A DNA stretch of 64,000 bases from Aphanocapsa lilacina HA4352-LM1 (GTDB lineage Bacteria > Cyanobacteriota > Cyanobacteriia > Gloeobacterales > Gloeobacteraceae). This document shows, one piece after another, positions 11,038-20,473 of the stretch; position 1 is the stretch's first letter; every line of letters begins with the position of its first letter. The stretch is from positions 1 through 64,000 of the forward strand of contig JAHHGR010000007.1 in assembly GCA_019359725.1 (NCBI GenBank), given 5' to 3'. Under the pieces are notes generated by a model. The model was not told the DNA's origin and did not search any database. It was given only the letters and a program-made list of their open reading frames with translations. A program made the translations under genes and the position numbers.

Positions 11038-12846
11038 ATGGAAACCAACCGTCTGAGTCCGGCTCAGATTCGTAACGTCGCGATCATTGCCCACGTCGAC
11101 CACGGCAAGACCACCCTGGTCGACGCTCTGCTCAAGCAGTCCGGGATCTTTCGGGACAACGAAGTGGTGGAAACCTGCGTGATGGACTCGAACGACCTCG
11201 AGCGCGAGCGCGGGATCACGATTTTGGCCAAGAACACGGCGGTAAGCTACCTCGACCATCTGATCAATATCGTGGACACCCCCGGCCACGCCGACTTTGG
11301 CGGCGAAGTCGAGCGGGTGCTCGGCATGGTCGAAGGTTGCCTGCTCATCGTGGACGCCAACGAAGGGCCGATGCCCCAGACGCGCTTCGTGCTCAAAAAG
11401 GCGCTCGAGAAGGGTCTCAAGCCGATTTTGCTGGTCAATAAGATCGACCGACCCCAGGCCGACCCGCACCGCGCCATCGACAAGGTGCTGGATCTGTTTA
11501 TCGAACTGGGGGCCGACGACGATCAGATCGATTTTCCGGTGCTCTTTGCCTCGGGGCTCTCGGGCTACGCCAAAAACGACCTGGCCGATGAGTCCAAGGA
11601 CATGCAGCCGCTTTTTGAAGCGATCCTCCGCCATGTTCCGGCGCCGGTGGGCGACCCGGCCAAACCTTTGCAACTGCAGGTGACCACCCTCGATTACTCC
11701 GAGTACCTGGGCCGCATTGTCGTGGGCAAAATCCACAACGGTTCGATTCGCGCCAACCAGACCATCGCCATCGTCAAAGATTCCGGCAAAATCGAACGGG
11801 GCAAGGTGGTCAAACTGTTTGGCTTCGATGGTCTAAGCCGCACCGAACTGAGCGAGGCTTACGCGGGCAATATCGTAGCGGTGGCCGGTTTCGCCGACGC
11901 CAACATCGGCGAGACGCTCACCAGTGCCGAGCACCCCGAGGCGCTGCCGCTCATCAAAGTCGACGAACCGACTTTGCAGATGACCTTCTCAGTCAACGAC
12001 TCGCCCTTTGCGGGACAGGAGGGCAAGCACGTCACCTCCCGCAAGCTGCGCGAGCGCCTCTTCAAAGAGCTTGAGACCAACGTCTCGCTGCGCGTCGAGG
12101 AGACCGATTCGCCCGATCGCTTTTTGGTCTCCGGCCGCGGCGAACTGCACCTGGGCATTTTGATTGAGACGATGCGCCGGGAGGGCTACGAGTTTCAAGT
12201 CTCCAAACCCCAGGTCATCTTTCGGGTGGTGGACGGCCACGTCTACGAGCCGTTCGAATTGCTGGTACTCGATGTGCCCGACGACGCGGCGGGCGGCTGC
12301 ATCTCCAACCTCGGCCGCCGCCGCGCCGAGATGCAGAACATGCAGAGCTTCGGCAACGGCCGCACCCAGCTCGAATTTGTGATCCCGGCGCGCGGGTTGA
12401 TGGGCTTTCGCACCGAGTGCCTGCGCCTGACGCGCGGCGAAGGGATCATGAGCCACTCTTTCCTCGACTACCGCTCGACGGTGGGCGAGATGGAAACCCT
12501 CAGAAACGGTGTGCTTATCGCCTTCGAAGAAGGGGAAGCGACCTATTACTCCCTGCAGAACGCCGAGGACCGGGGCATCTTCTTCATCACCCCCGGCACC
12601 CGCGTCTACGCCGGCATGATCATCGGCGAGAACAACCGCCAGCAGGATCTCGAACTGAACATCTGCAAGACCAAGAAGCTCACCAACATGCGCTCCGCCG
12701 GGGGCGAGGAGTTGGTGCAGCTCAAGACACCTGTGATCATGAGCCTGGAGCGCGCCCTCGAGTACATCAACGACGACGAACTGGTGGAGGTGACGCCCAA
12801 GTCCATCCGCCTGCGCAAGCTGTCCCTCAAAGCCGTCCGCAAGTAG
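11038..12846 (+). CDS. typA: Ribosome-associated GTPase TypA/BipA
   Basis: A 602-residue translational GTPase. G1 is [16 protein letters not shown]2 lies in the RERGITI region, G3 is [17 protein letters not shown]4 is NKIDRP and the G5 region is FASGLSGYA. The domains that follow match EF-G-like domains II, III and V plus the BipA-specific C-terminal domain ([19 protein letters not shown]). TypA binds the 70S ribosome, where it acts in ribosome assembly and stress adaptation. The gene is monocistronic: divergent or unrelated neighbours flank it, and a hairpin followed by T residues lies 20 bp after its stop codon. Confidence 0.97.
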   Translation: METNRLSPAQIRNVAIIAHVDHGKTTLVDALLKQSGIFRDNEVVETCVMDSNDLERERGITILAKNTAVSYLDHLINIVDTPGHADFGGEVERVLGMVEGCLLIVDANEGPMPQTRFVLKKALEKGLKPILLVNKIDRPQADPHRAIDKVLDLFIELGADDDQIDFPVLFASGLSGYAKNDLADESKDMQPLFEAILRHVPAPVGDPAKPLQLQVTTLDYSEYLGRIVVGKIHNGSIRANQTIAIVKDSGKIERGKVVKLFGFDGLSRTELSEAYAGNIVAVAGFADANIGETLTSAEHPEALPLIKVDEPTLQMTFSVNDSPFAGQEGKHVTSRKLRERLFKELETNVSLRVEETDSPDRFLVSGRGELHLGILIETMRREGYEFQVSKPQVIFRVVDGHVYEPFELLVLDVPDDAAGGCISNLGRRRAEMQNMQSFGNGRTQLEFVIPARGLMGFRTECLRLTRGEGIMSHSFLDYRSTVGEMETLRNGVLIAFEEGEATYYSLQNAEDRGIFFITPGTRVYAGMIIGENNRQQDLELNICKTKKLTNMRSAGGEELVQLKTPVIMSLERALEYINDDELVEVTPKSIRLRKLSLKAVRK

Positions 12847-12866
12847 TCTACGCCAAAAGCGCATCG

Positions 12867-12895
12867 CCCGGTCGCTCGCTGCAGCGGCCGGGTTT
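12867..12895 (+). terminator. Intrinsic terminator after typA
   Basis: A 10-bp stem (12867-12876 pairing with 12883-12892, one G-U pair) encloses a 6-nt loop and is followed by TTT. It lies about 20 bp after the typA stop. Confidence 0.6.
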
Positions 12896-12939
12896 GCCCT
12901 ATTCGGGCGCACTGAGTGATATCGCGCCGTTTGTAGTGT

Positions 12940-13581
12940 TTATTCCCGACGCCCGATCGCCGGATCTTCGCGCCCGAAGACGTTCTCGACCACGGCGATG
13001 GAGGCGGAATAGCTGACCATGATGTCGCGCTCCTCGCCCCCCAGGTACATCCGCCCGAAGCTGCCGAAGGGCAACACTTCCAGGATGTTGATGTTGGCGG
13101 CTTTTTCGGCTTCGTTGGCGGCGAGGGCAATGTAGGCGGCGGGCTCCACCTCCAGCACAAAGAGCGTCTGGCCCGCCAGGATCATCTGACCGCGCTTGAA
13201 GCGGTTGATGAGCTGGGTCTGGTGCGGGTCGATGTTGCGGATAATCTGGTTTGAAATGACGCGAGGCTTGAGGCGCTCGCGCTCGCGCACGCCCAGATAC
13301 TCAAGAATCGCCTGACCGGCAGTCTTGGTCTCCCCCTGGCGGTTGGAGTGAATTTCGAGGCTGCCGAACAGCCGCTCGACCACCTGCAGCCCCGGCCGCA
13401 CGACGGCGGCTTTGAGGGCGATATCGGTGATGCGGTTAATCTCGATGCCCGGGGAAATCTCGATCCACAGCGAAGCGTCCCCCGGCAGCGGCAAAAACCC
13501 CGGCGCGATCGTCCCCAAAAAGGCCGCGAACTGCGGTTGCAGGTTATCGAGGTAGACGTAACTGCGCAGTTCTACTCCCAA
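12940..13581 (-). CDS. ccmP: Carboxysome shell protein CcmP (tandem BMC domains)
   Basis: The 213-residue protein is a double-domain bacterial microcompartment shell protein. Domain 1 contains [20 protein letters not shown] and the [19 protein letters not shown] strand; domain 2 contains [20 protein letters not shown] and [20 protein letters not shown]. This is the arrangement and length I know for CcmP of Synechococcus elongatus, which forms stacked pseudohexameric trimers with a large gated pore thought to pass metabolites into the beta-carboxysome. The start is TTG, preceded by a GGAGAGG ribosome site. No other ccm genes are near, as is usual for ccmP. It is convergent with typA. Confidence 0.85.
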   Translation of the reverse strand: MGVELRSYVYLDNLQPQFAAFLGTIAPGFLPLPGDASLWIEISPGIEINRITDIALKAAVVRPGLQVVERLFGSLEIHSNRQGETKTAGQAILEYLGVRERERLKPRVISNQIIRNIDPHQTQLINRFKRGQMILAGQTLFVLEVEPAAYIALAANEAEKAANINILEVLPFGSFGRMYLGGEERDIMVSYSASIAVVENVFGREDPAIGRRE

Positions 13582-13641
13582 AATTGCCTCTCCATCGGCT
13601 CCGGGCGCGGCAGCGCTTCTGGGCCGACGTGCACTGCCCCA

Positions 13642-14964
13642 TCATCCCACAGGTTCCACCATCAGGTAGGCCAGGTTCTCCATCTGGCGCACAAAGCGGC
13701 GCAAGTCGGCGCGGGCGGTGTGCTCAAAGACGGGACGGGCGACGGTGGTCCTGCGCACCGCGAGGCGCACCCAGTGCCGCTCGAATTCGGCGTAGGGCTG
13801 GGGGCCGTCCCATAGGGGCAACAGCGCTTCCTCCATGCCGTCGATGACAATCGGCTCGCCGTAGGGCACCCGCATGTGCTGGTTGAAGTTGAAGGGTTCC
13901 CCTGCCTCCAGGCAGTCGAGCAGAAATTGCTTAAGCCTTTCGGTGGCAAGCTGCGGGTGCAGATGCAGCACGGACGCGGCAAAGTCGCCCGCATCCCAGG
14001 TTTCCACAGGATCGCGGGGACGGCTTCGTCCGGCATGACCGCACCAGAAGTCGATGAGCCGGTGGGAGCTATGAATCAGTTCGCTCAGGTGCAGCCGCTC
14101 GGCGGTGGTCAGTTTGCCAATCTGGGCGGCGATCAAGGGCGGCAGCTGGCCGCTTTTGAACCAGTGGCGCAGCTCCCAGGTGGGCCACAGGAGCATCTTG
14201 ACCAATTCGAGGCCGCAATCGGCGAGCATCGCGAAGGTCTCCGGAATCGTGAAGCCCTTGTCGCCCACCAGCAGATAATTCATCCGGTACCATTCGCTGT
14301 CATCGTGCAGACTCGCAAAGGGTGTCCAGGCGTCCTTTTTGAGCTGGGCACCTTCGTTCATCCGCTCCATGGTCTGGCGCGCCAGGGCAATTTCCTCCGC
14401 TTCGTCCCTGTGACCCGCAAGCCCCAGGGTCTGGAAAAATTTCTGGGCGCGAAAAACCGGCGCGCGGGCGTAGGCGCTGTGCAGATTGGCGCGCAGGATG
14501 CCGTCGGGGGCGAGCACCCCTGCCAGAGCAGCAAGCCCCACGCCCGGATCCGGCAGCAAATAGAGCACCTCGTCGCAGTTGATCAACTCGAAATCCCCGC
14601 CCAGCTCCCCCACCCGCTCGATGGGCAGGGCGTGAAACTCGGCACTTTCAAAACCGTGAAAAGCGAGGCGCTCGCGGGCCACAGCGAGCGAGCGCTCCGA
14701 GAGGTCGATGCCGACGATGCGCGCCCCCGGATTGGCCTGGGCGAGGGCCAGGCTGGTGAAGCCGCTGCCGCACCCGGCATCGAGAATGCGTTTACCGGCA
14801 GCAGAGACGACCCGCCGATTGCGCAGATAATGGGGCGTCATCAAGTTGTGCAGGTAGAGCATGGCGGTGTCCTCGCTGTGGGAGTGGTGCAGCGGGATGC
14901 GCGGGTAGGGGGCGGTGTCGTACTGGGCGCGCACGCGCCCCAGGTGCTCGGCATCGTGGCCCAT
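13642..14964 (-). CDS. Class I SAM-dependent methyltransferase, tandem copy 1
   Basis: About 440 residues. The N-terminal half is a class I methyltransferase: motif I is ILDAGCGSGFTSLALAQ, the acidic residue after strand 2 is in IVGIDLSERSL, and NCDEVLYLLPDPG supplies motif IV. The C-terminal 200 residues form a conserved all-alpha accessory domain (LHLSELIHSSHRLIDFWCGH, LHPQLATERLKQFL) shared by the two neighbouring paralogs. The substrate is unknown. The ATG at MGHDAEH has an ideal GGAGG five bases upstream, so it is preferred over the upstream GTG. Bases 14479-14769 are identical to 17127-17417 in copy 3. It is the last gene of a three-gene unit. Confidence 0.85.
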   Translation of the reverse strand: MGHDAEHLGRVRAQYDTAPYPRIPLHHSHSEDTAMLYLHNLMTPHYLRNRRVVSAAGKRILDAGCGSGFTSLALAQANPGARIVGIDLSERSLAVARERLAFHGFESAEFHALPIERVGELGGDFELINCDEVLYLLPDPGVGLAALAGVLAPDGILRANLHSAYARAPVFRAQKFFQTLGLAGHRDEAEEIALARQTMERMNEGAQLKKDAWTPFASLHDDSEWYRMNYLLVGDKGFTIPETFAMLADCGLELVKMLLWPTWELRHWFKSGQLPPLIAAQIGKLTTAERLHLSELIHSSHRLIDFWCGHAGRSRPRDPVETWDAGDFAASVLHLHPQLATERLKQFLLDCLEAGEPFNFNQHMRVPYGEPIVIDGMEEALLPLWDGPQPYAEFERHWVRLAVRRTTVARPVFEHTARADLRRFVRQMENLAYLMVEPVG

Positions 14965-14984
14965 GACAACCTCCGAAGGCACGC

Positions 14985-16277
14985 TCAGGTGAATTCGAAA
15001 AGCAGATACAGCAAACCCTCTGCCGCCGCGGCGAAGCGGCGGGCCGCTCCCGGCCGGGCGACCGGCTCCGGTTGACCCGTGGCGTGGGCAAATTCAAGCC
15101 ATTGGCGCTCGAAGCGCTCCAGTTCCATCGGCCCATCCCACAGCGGCAGCAGACAACCCGCCATCTGCGCATCGGGGAGCGGTTCGCCGAAGGGAAAGCG
15201 AATATGCTGCTGCAACTCGAAGGGTTTGCCCTCGCCGAGCGCTTGCTCCAGGCGCTCGCGCAGGCTGTCCGTGCGCAACTGCGGATGCAGGTGCAGGCGC
15301 AGGTTGTGCTCCAGGGCAGGCGGTTTGGCCGCGGCGGGCTGCTGAGCGGGGTGGGCGCACCAGAAGTCGATGAGCCGGTGGGGACTGTGAATCAGTTCGT
15401 ACAGGTGCAGCCGTTCTATCGGCGATTTGTCCGCCAGCCGTTCAGCAAACAGCGGCGGCAGGCGGTCGGGATCACGAAACAAACAGCGCACATCCCAGGT
15501 CGGCCAGAGAACCATGCTGATAAATTCGAGGTTTGCCCCGGCGAGCAGAGCAAACACCTCCGGCACGGTGTAGCCCTTGTCGCCTGCAAGCAGATAGTTG
15601 AGCTGGTACCACTCCAGGTCGTCGTGCAGGTGGATGCAGGGCACCCAGGTGTCGATTTTGAGGTGGGTGCTGTTGTTGAGGGCGTCCATCGTCGAGCGCA
15701 CCAGTTCCATCTCCGCTTCGCCCGGTGTGCCGTTGGTGAGCCCCATCATCTGGAAGACCCGTTGGGCGCGAAAAACCGGCGCGCGGGCGTAGGCGCTGTG
15801 CAGATTGGCGCGCAGGATGCCGTCGGGGGCGAGCACCCCCGCCAGAGCAGCAAGCCCCACGCCCGGATCCGGCAGCAAATAGAGCACCTCGTCGCAGTTG
15901 ATCAAGTCGAAGTGTCGGCCTAACTCCCCCACCTGCTCCAGCGGCAGATCGTGGAATTCGACATCCGTGAAGCCGTGAAAGGCGAGTCGCTCGCAGGCCA
16001 CCGCGAGGGAGGCCGCCGAGAGGTCCAGACAGACCAGTTGCGCTCCCGGATTAGCCTGGGCAAGGGCCAGGCTGGTGAAACCGCTGCCGCAGCCCGCATC
16101 GAGGATGCGCAGGGGAGCGCCACTCGGGGGTAGCCGCCGATGGCGATGGTAGTAGGGGGTGGTGAAGCTGTGCAGCCACAGGGAGTTGCGGTCGTGGACG
16201 CTTTCGATGGCGACTTTTGGGTAGGGTGTCTGGTCGTACTGCCGGCGCAGCTTGTCAAGCAGTAACAGTTCTTCCAT
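14985..16277 (-). CDS. Class I SAM-dependent methyltransferase, tandem copy 2
   Basis: A 430-residue paralog of its two neighbours. It has the same SAM-binding core (ILDAGCGSGFTSLALAQ, QLVCLDLSAASLAV, NCDEVLYLLPDPG) and the same C-terminal accessory domain (LHLYELIHSPHRLIDFWCAH, LHPQLRTDSLRERLEQ). It opens MEELLLLDKLRRQYDQTPYP; the QYDxxPYP motif occurs near the start of all three copies and may contact the substrate. The start lies 3 bp after the stop of copy 3, indicating translational coupling. It is the most diverged of the three but shares a 143-bp block with one mismatch (15763-15905) with copy 1. Confidence 0.85.
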   Translation of the reverse strand: MEELLLLDKLRRQYDQTPYPKVAIESVHDRNSLWLHSFTTPYYHRHRRLPPSGAPLRILDAGCGSGFTSLALAQANPGAQLVCLDLSAASLAVACERLAFHGFTDVEFHDLPLEQVGELGRHFDLINCDEVLYLLPDPGVGLAALAGVLAPDGILRANLHSAYARAPVFRAQRVFQMMGLTNGTPGEAEMELVRSTMDALNNSTHLKIDTWVPCIHLHDDLEWYQLNYLLAGDKGYTVPEVFALLAGANLEFISMVLWPTWDVRCLFRDPDRLPPLFAERLADKSPIERLHLYELIHSPHRLIDFWCAHPAQQPAAAKPPALEHNLRLHLHPQLRTDSLRERLEQALGEGKPFELQQHIRFPFGEPLPDAQMAGCLLPLWDGPMELERFERQWLEFAHATGQPEPVARPGAARRFAAAAEGLLYLLFEFT

Positions 16278-16280
16278 GGT

Positions 16281-17612
16281 TCAAGCCGCCCGTTCGACCA
16301 GAAAATAGGCAAAGCGCTCGCCGTAGGCCACAAAGTTGAGCAGGTCGCCGCGCAACCGCTCAGGATCGACCGCACCCCCGGTCGCCTCCGTCTCGGCGCA
16401 GACCGCCGCCACCCAGTTTTCGATGAGTGTCTCCAACGGCTGCGGTCCTTCCCAAAGCGGCAGCAGGCCGCGGGCGATGAGGCTATCAAGGGTGAATTCG
16501 CCGCCGCGCGGGGCGCGCAGGTAGCGGTTCATCTGAAAATCGCTGTTTTGTGCCAGACTTGCCCTCAAGTCCGCTTTGAGTTGTTCGGTGCAAAGCTGCG
16601 GATGCAGGTGAACCCGGGCGGCGGCCAGTTCTGGTGCGCTCCATCGGGCCAGAGGCTGGTAAGGCCGCCCCCGGCCGGGGTGGGCGCACCAGAAGTCGAT
16701 GAGCCGGTGGTTGCCGTGAAACAGTTCGTACAGGTGCAGCCGCACCTCAGGCGAAGCGGAGCGGTAGATCTGCGCAAACTGCGGCGGCAAAAGGGTGGGC
16801 TCTTTGAACAGGTTCACCAATTCCCACTCCGGCCACTGCAGCATGCAGACAAACTCGAGATGTGCCTGGCGCAGCATCGCGAACAGCTCGGGGATCGTGA
16901 AGCCTTTATCGCCCTCGAGCAGATAGTTCATGGCGATCCACTCGGCGTAGCGGTGTTCCTCACCCGCGTAGCCCCAGCAACTCTGCTTGAGGAAGACCCG
17001 GTCGCCCAGAGACTCCATGACATCGCTCACCAGGGCGTAGCGCGCCTCTCCCTCGACCTTGCCCACGACGTTCAGCAAGGCGAACGCCTGCTGGGCGCGA
17101 AAGAGCGGGGCGCGCTGGTGCCGGTCGTGCAGATTGGCGCGCAGGATGCCGTCGGGGGCGAGCACCCCTGCCAGAGCAGCAAGCCCCACGCCCGGATCCG
17201 GCAGCAAATAGAGCACCTCGTCGCAGTTGATCAACTCGAAATCCCCGCCCAGCTCCCCCACCCGCTCGATGGGCAGGGCGTGAAACTCGGCACTTTCAAA
17301 ACCGTGAAAAGCGAGGCGCTCGCGGGCCACAGCGAGCGAGCGCTCCGAGAGGTCGATGCCGACGATGCGCGCCCCCGGATTGGCCTGGGCGAGGGCCAGG
17401 CTGGTGAAGCCGCTGCCACACCCGGCATCGAGAATGCGTTTGCCGGCACTCGCTATCACGCGCTGGTTGCGCAGGTAATAGGGTGTGACCAGGTTGTGCA
17501 GGTAGAGCGCATCGGCATTGTCGGCGTGGGTCGTTTCGAGGGGATAATTCGGATAGGGAGCCTGGTCGTAGTAGGCGCGAATTCCCGCTTCGCTGTCGAA
17601 TTTGGCGTTCAT
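16281..17612 (-). CDS. Class I SAM-dependent methyltransferase, tandem copy 3
   Basis: About 443 residues, and the promoter-proximal member of the three-gene set. SAM-binding motif I is ILDAGCGSGFTSLALAQ, with ARIVGIDLSERSLAV and NCDEVLYLLPDPG following. The C-terminal accessory domain again carries LHLYELFHGNHRLIDFWCAH. The start at MNAKFDSEAG gives the same N-terminal length as the other copies; an in-frame GTG six codons upstream is the alternative. The N-terminal YYDQAPYPNYPLE matches the QYDxxPYP element of its paralogs. No substrate, cofactor partner or pathway neighbour is visible; downstream acceptors could be small molecules, lipids or proteins. Confidence 0.85.
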   Translation of the reverse strand: MNAKFDSEAGIRAYYDQAPYPNYPLETTHADNADALYLHNLVTPYYLRNQRVIASAGKRILDAGCGSGFTSLALAQANPGARIVGIDLSERSLAVARERLAFHGFESAEFHALPIERVGELGGDFELINCDEVLYLLPDPGVGLAALAGVLAPDGILRANLHDRHQRAPLFRAQQAFALLNVVGKVEGEARYALVSDVMESLGDRVFLKQSCWGYAGEEHRYAEWIAMNYLLEGDKGFTIPELFAMLRQAHLEFVCMLQWPEWELVNLFKEPTLLPPQFAQIYRSASPEVRLHLYELFHGNHRLIDFWCAHPGRGRPYQPLARWSAPELAAARVHLHPQLCTEQLKADLRASLAQNSDFQMNRYLRAPRGGEFTLDSLIARGLLPLWEGPQPLETLIENWVAAVCAETEATGGAVDPERLRGDLLNFVAYGERFAYFLVERAA

Positions 17613-17730
17613 GGCAGGCGCTGTAGACACGGCATCATCGTCGCATGGCTTGCGCAGCCCCTAGGGGTAAGACACTTTGCTCTTTTACTGTTTGTTAACT
17701 AACATAGAAGTGTAGGTTCATGAGAAACCC

Positions 17731-18336
17731 GTGACATCCTGGCGCGACCGTTTGAACCGCATGGCGGGCCGGACCCGCTTTGTGGTGTGTCGCCTGTTCA
17801 TTCATCTGGCCGGCGAAGATGCCGCCCCGATGCTGGGCATCCTCAACGAAGAGGGCCGTCGGGCGGTGGCCGCCGACGGCGATATGGAGGTGCTGGGCGA
17901 GAGCCTGGCCAATATTGCCCAGGCGCTGTTGCAGTACGACACTTACTGGCGCTCGGTGGCCAACGAGGGCGACGTGTTCTGGGAAGAAGGACAGGCGGGT
18001 GACGAATTCAACGCCCTCTATACCGACTCGGCCCGGCGTTACCTGAGCGGTCCGGATCTCGAGGCGGCCACTCTCCCGGCCGACAAGCCGCTGGCCCTGC
18101 CGGTCACCCGCAATCTGGTGGTGATGATCACCGTCGCCTTCGAAGGTGAATGTCCCGAACTCGAGACCGATCTTTCGAGCGCCGAGGCGCTCAGCAAAGG
18201 GATCCAGGCGCTCATCAACCTGCACTACAACGGTCGGTTGCGCTCCCTGCAGGTGCACTTCTCCCCGGCCCAACTGGGCGACGAGCTGACCTCCGACCAG
18301 TTGCTGGTCAATTTCCCGGAGCTGGTTCCCATCTAA
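17731..18336 (+). CDS. DUF1517-family protein
   Basis: A 201-residue protein that matches the C-terminal region of DUF1517 proteins of cyanobacteria and chloroplasts, judging by the closing pattern LTSDQLLVNFPELVPI and the central GDEFNALYTDSARRYLSG. No membrane segment or catalytic motif is visible and the function of the family is unknown. The start is GTG (MTSWRDRLNR), the first possible one in the frame. About 60 bp separate it from the downstream lipoprotein gene on the same strand, so co-transcription is plausible. It is divergent from the methyltransferase cluster. Confidence 0.65.
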   Translation: MTSWRDRLNRMAGRTRFVVCRLFIHLAGEDAAPMLGILNEEGRRAVAADGDMEVLGESLANIAQALLQYDTYWRSVANEGDVFWEEGQAGDEFNALYTDSARRYLSGPDLEAATLPADKPLALPVTRNLVVMITVAFEGECPELETDLSSAEALSKGIQALINLHYNGRLRSLQVHFSPAQLGDELTSDQLLVNFPELVPI

Positions 18337-18397
18337 GAGCCCGCCCGCCACTCCCGTTCAGTTCAAGTGACCCGTTCTCTATACACCTTGGCAAACG

Positions 18398-19264
18398 ATG
18401 AAATCATCCGCTTCGCCTCTGCAAAAGTCCCTATCCGTGCTGCTGGCACTGACGCTAACCCTAACCACCGTCGCCTGCGGCAGCAACCAGAGCGAGACCG
18501 CCGGCAATCGCCAGGGCGGCACCACTGCCACCGCGCCTCAAAAGCCCCTGGCCGACGGCCAGTATCCGCTGCAGCAGGCCAACTACAACGACGCCAGCGG
18601 CGAGTACAGCCTGTTGTTGCTCAACACCCCTCCCGGCAGCTCCTCCAGCCTGCGCACCGCCGAGTTGCAGATGGCGCAGCTGAGCGAAGAAGAGCTCAAA
18701 GCCGGCAAAAAGAGCTACCTCAAAGTCGAAGGCGGCAAGCCGGTGCTCTATCTGACCCCGGACTACAAGATCGGCTACGTCCACAACGTTACTGAGACCA
18801 AGGCCAATCCCCAGACCGGTGAGCAGCAGACGGTGGTCGTCCGCCAGGAGTCGAGCTTCTGGACGCCCTTCGCCGCTTCGCTGGCCGGTGCGGCCATCGG
18901 CAACATGCTCTTTGCCCCCCGCTACTACATGCCTCCGGCCTACGCTGCGGGCGGCATGGCGGGTTACGGCGGCTACGGCAACACCTACGGCCAGGCGGTC
19001 AGCAACTACCAGACGCGCAACGGCGGTGCTCTGCCTGCCGCCACGCGCAATAGCCGCTCACTCGGCACCGGCAGCGGCTTCGGTTCCTCGGCGAGCCGTT
19101 CTCAGCGCACCAGTCCCAACTCCACCCGCTCCAGCGGTTCAGGATTCGGCGGCAGCACGTTGCGCTCCACCGACCCGTCCAGCGGCGGCAGCACCGTCGA
19201 TCGCTCCCGCAGCAGCAGCGGCTTCGGCAGCGGCCGGATGCGTGCTGGTGGCCGTCGCCGCTAA
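18398..19264 (+). CDS. Lipoprotein with a Gly/Ser/Arg-rich C-terminal tail
   Basis: A 288-residue exported protein. The N-terminus is a lipoprotein signal peptide: basic start, hydrophobic LSVLLALTLTLTTVAC and a lipobox ending in Cys27, so it should be anchored in a membrane facing the periplasm. The middle (about residues 45-150) is a soluble domain with a hydrophobic patch at FWTPFAASLAGAAIGNMLF. From residue 170 on it is low-complexity: Gly/Tyr-rich, then Ser/Gly/Arg-rich repeats ending GRMRAGGRRR. Such tails are common in cyanobacterial envelope proteins, but no function can be assigned. A hairpin with a T-run follows the stop. Confidence 0.75.
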   Translation: MKSSASPLQKSLSVLLALTLTLTTVACGSNQSETAGNRQGGTTATAPQKPLADGQYPLQQANYNDASGEYSLLLLNTPPGSSSSLRTAELQMAQLSEEELKAGKKSYLKVEGGKPVLYLTPDYKIGYVHNVTETKANPQTGEQQTVVVRQESSFWTPFAASLAGAAIGNMLFAPRYYMPPAYAAGGMAGYGGYGNTYGQAVSNYQTRNGGALPAATRNSRSLGTGSGFGSSASRSQRTSPNSTRSSGSGFGGSTLRSTDPSSGGSTVDRSRSSSGFGSGRMRAGGRRR

Positions 19265-19302
19265 GACCCTTTCTTCTTACAGAAGCGATAACGCTTATCC
19301 TC

Positions 19303-19331
19303 GGCCGTGCCCTCCAAGGCGCGGCCTTTTA
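19303..19331 (+). terminator. Intrinsic terminator after the lipoprotein gene
   Basis: A 9-bp GC-rich stem (19303-19311 with 19318-19326, one G-U pair), a 6-nt loop, then TTTT. It begins 38 bp after the stop codon. Confidence 0.65.
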
Positions 19332-19460
19332 TTGGGTGTGAACTCGATGGAATTATCCTGGTGGTCAGGACAAGCTCGCTGGGGAACGCCATCCGATGGC
19401 AGCGCCTTACAAACCGACGTTTTTTCCCTCACCCTCGCCGCCGCTACCGTCGTTGTATGA

Positions 19461-19670
19461 TTTGCCGAGGGTGAATCCCGAGGAACCCGGTCTGCCCGAC
19501 TGGTGAACATGTCCGTCACCTTCCGACCAGGTCTCACCCTCGAACAGATCGAGCAGACCATCGACCGCACCGAGGCAGCCATTTGCAGCCAGGTGCCCGA
19601 GGCCAGGCGCATATGGATCGAGGCGGAATCGCTGAAGCCCCTGGCTGCCAAACCGAACGCCCAAACCTAA
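19461..19670 (+). pseudogene. Remnant: C-terminal end of a cation-diffusion-facilitator transporter
   Basis: The frame reads ...RLVNMSVTFRPGLTLEQIE followed by QTIDRTEAAICSQVPEARRIW and IEAESLKP before a stop at 19668. This matches the cytoplasmic C-terminal domain of CDF-type cation efflux proteins, whose typical ending is 'LVNLDVxFxxGL..IExAIDRIE..IR..VPExxRIFIEAE'. No membrane part precedes it: the frame closes at a stop at 19458 and the upstream 130 bp look non-coding. The only ATG (19509) has no ribosome site. I infer a truncated gene whose last bases overlap the thiD stop region on the other strand. Confidence 0.55.
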
Positions 19671-20473
19671 CCGTCGGCATCGCCAAGCAGCGGCCAAAAG
19701 TGGCCTACCGGCCCCTGGCCGCGGCCAATCGCCAGGCTGTGGCACAGCGCGGCGGTGACGTAGGCTTTGGCTTGCACAATCGCCTCGCGCAGCGGAAGAC
19801 CGAGGGCAAGGTTGGCGGCAATCGCCGCGGCCAGGGTGCAGCCGGTGCCGTGGGTGTGGGGGGTGTCGACCGTATCGCCCATCAGTACGACACATTCGCC
19901 GCCGTCGTACCAGACATCCGTGCCGCGTCCGACCGCGAGGGCTCCCCCTTTGATGAGTACGCTTCGCGCCCCGAGGGCGGCGATGCGGCGGGCAGCTGTC
20001 TGCATGTCGGCAACCGTTTCGATGGCAATCCCGCTCAGCAAGCGCGCCTCATGCAAATTGGGCGTCACGAGCATCGCCAGAGGCAACAGTTTGTTCTTGA
20101 GTGCCGCCACGGCGTCATCATCGATGAGCTGGGCACCCGTGCGCGAGACCATCACCGGGTCCACCACCAGATTTGGCAAAGGCAGCTCGGCAGCCAGCCT
20201 GGCGACCCGGGCGATGATCCCGGCGTTGAGCAGCATGCCCGTCTTCACGGCATCCAGACCAATATCCCCGGCCACCACTTCGACTTGCAGAGCGACAAAA
20301 TCGGGTTCCACAGGCATTACCCCCTGTACCCCAAGGGTGTTCTGGGCGGTCAGGCAGGTGACGGCGGACATGCCGTGCACTTTGTGAAAGGCGAAGGTGC
20401 GCAGGTCGGCCTGTAGACCTGCCCCGCCGCCCGAATCGGACCCGGCGATGGTGAGAGCGCGGGCGATCGTCAC
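19667..20473 (-). CDS. thiD: Hydroxymethylpyrimidine/phosphomethylpyrimidine kinase
   Basis: A 268-residue ribokinase-fold enzyme that phosphorylates HMP and HMP-P in thiamine biosynthesis. It begins MTIARALTIAGSDSGGGAGL, the ThiD substrate-binding start, then has KTGMLLNAGII and VVDPVMVSRTGAQL. The catalytic anion-hole and base motif lies in DTPHTHGTGCTLAAAIAANL. The start codon is GTG and overlaps the stop of the upstream MerR-type gene by 4 nt (GTGA), indicating translational coupling to a regulator. No TPP riboswitch-like sequence was noticed upstream of the pair. Confidence 0.95.
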   Translation of the reverse strand: MTIARALTIAGSDSGGGAGLQADLRTFAFHKVHGMSAVTCLTAQNTLGVQGVMPVEPDFVALQVEVVAGDIGLDAVKTGMLLNAGIIARVARLAAELPLPNLVVDPVMVSRTGAQLIDDDAVAALKNKLLPLAMLVTPNLHEARLLSGIAIETVADMQTAARRIAALGARSVLIKGGALAVGRGTDVWYDGGECVVLMGDTVDTPHTHGTGCTLAAAIAANLALGLPLREAIVQAKAYVTAALCHSLAIGRGQGPVGHFWPLLGDADG

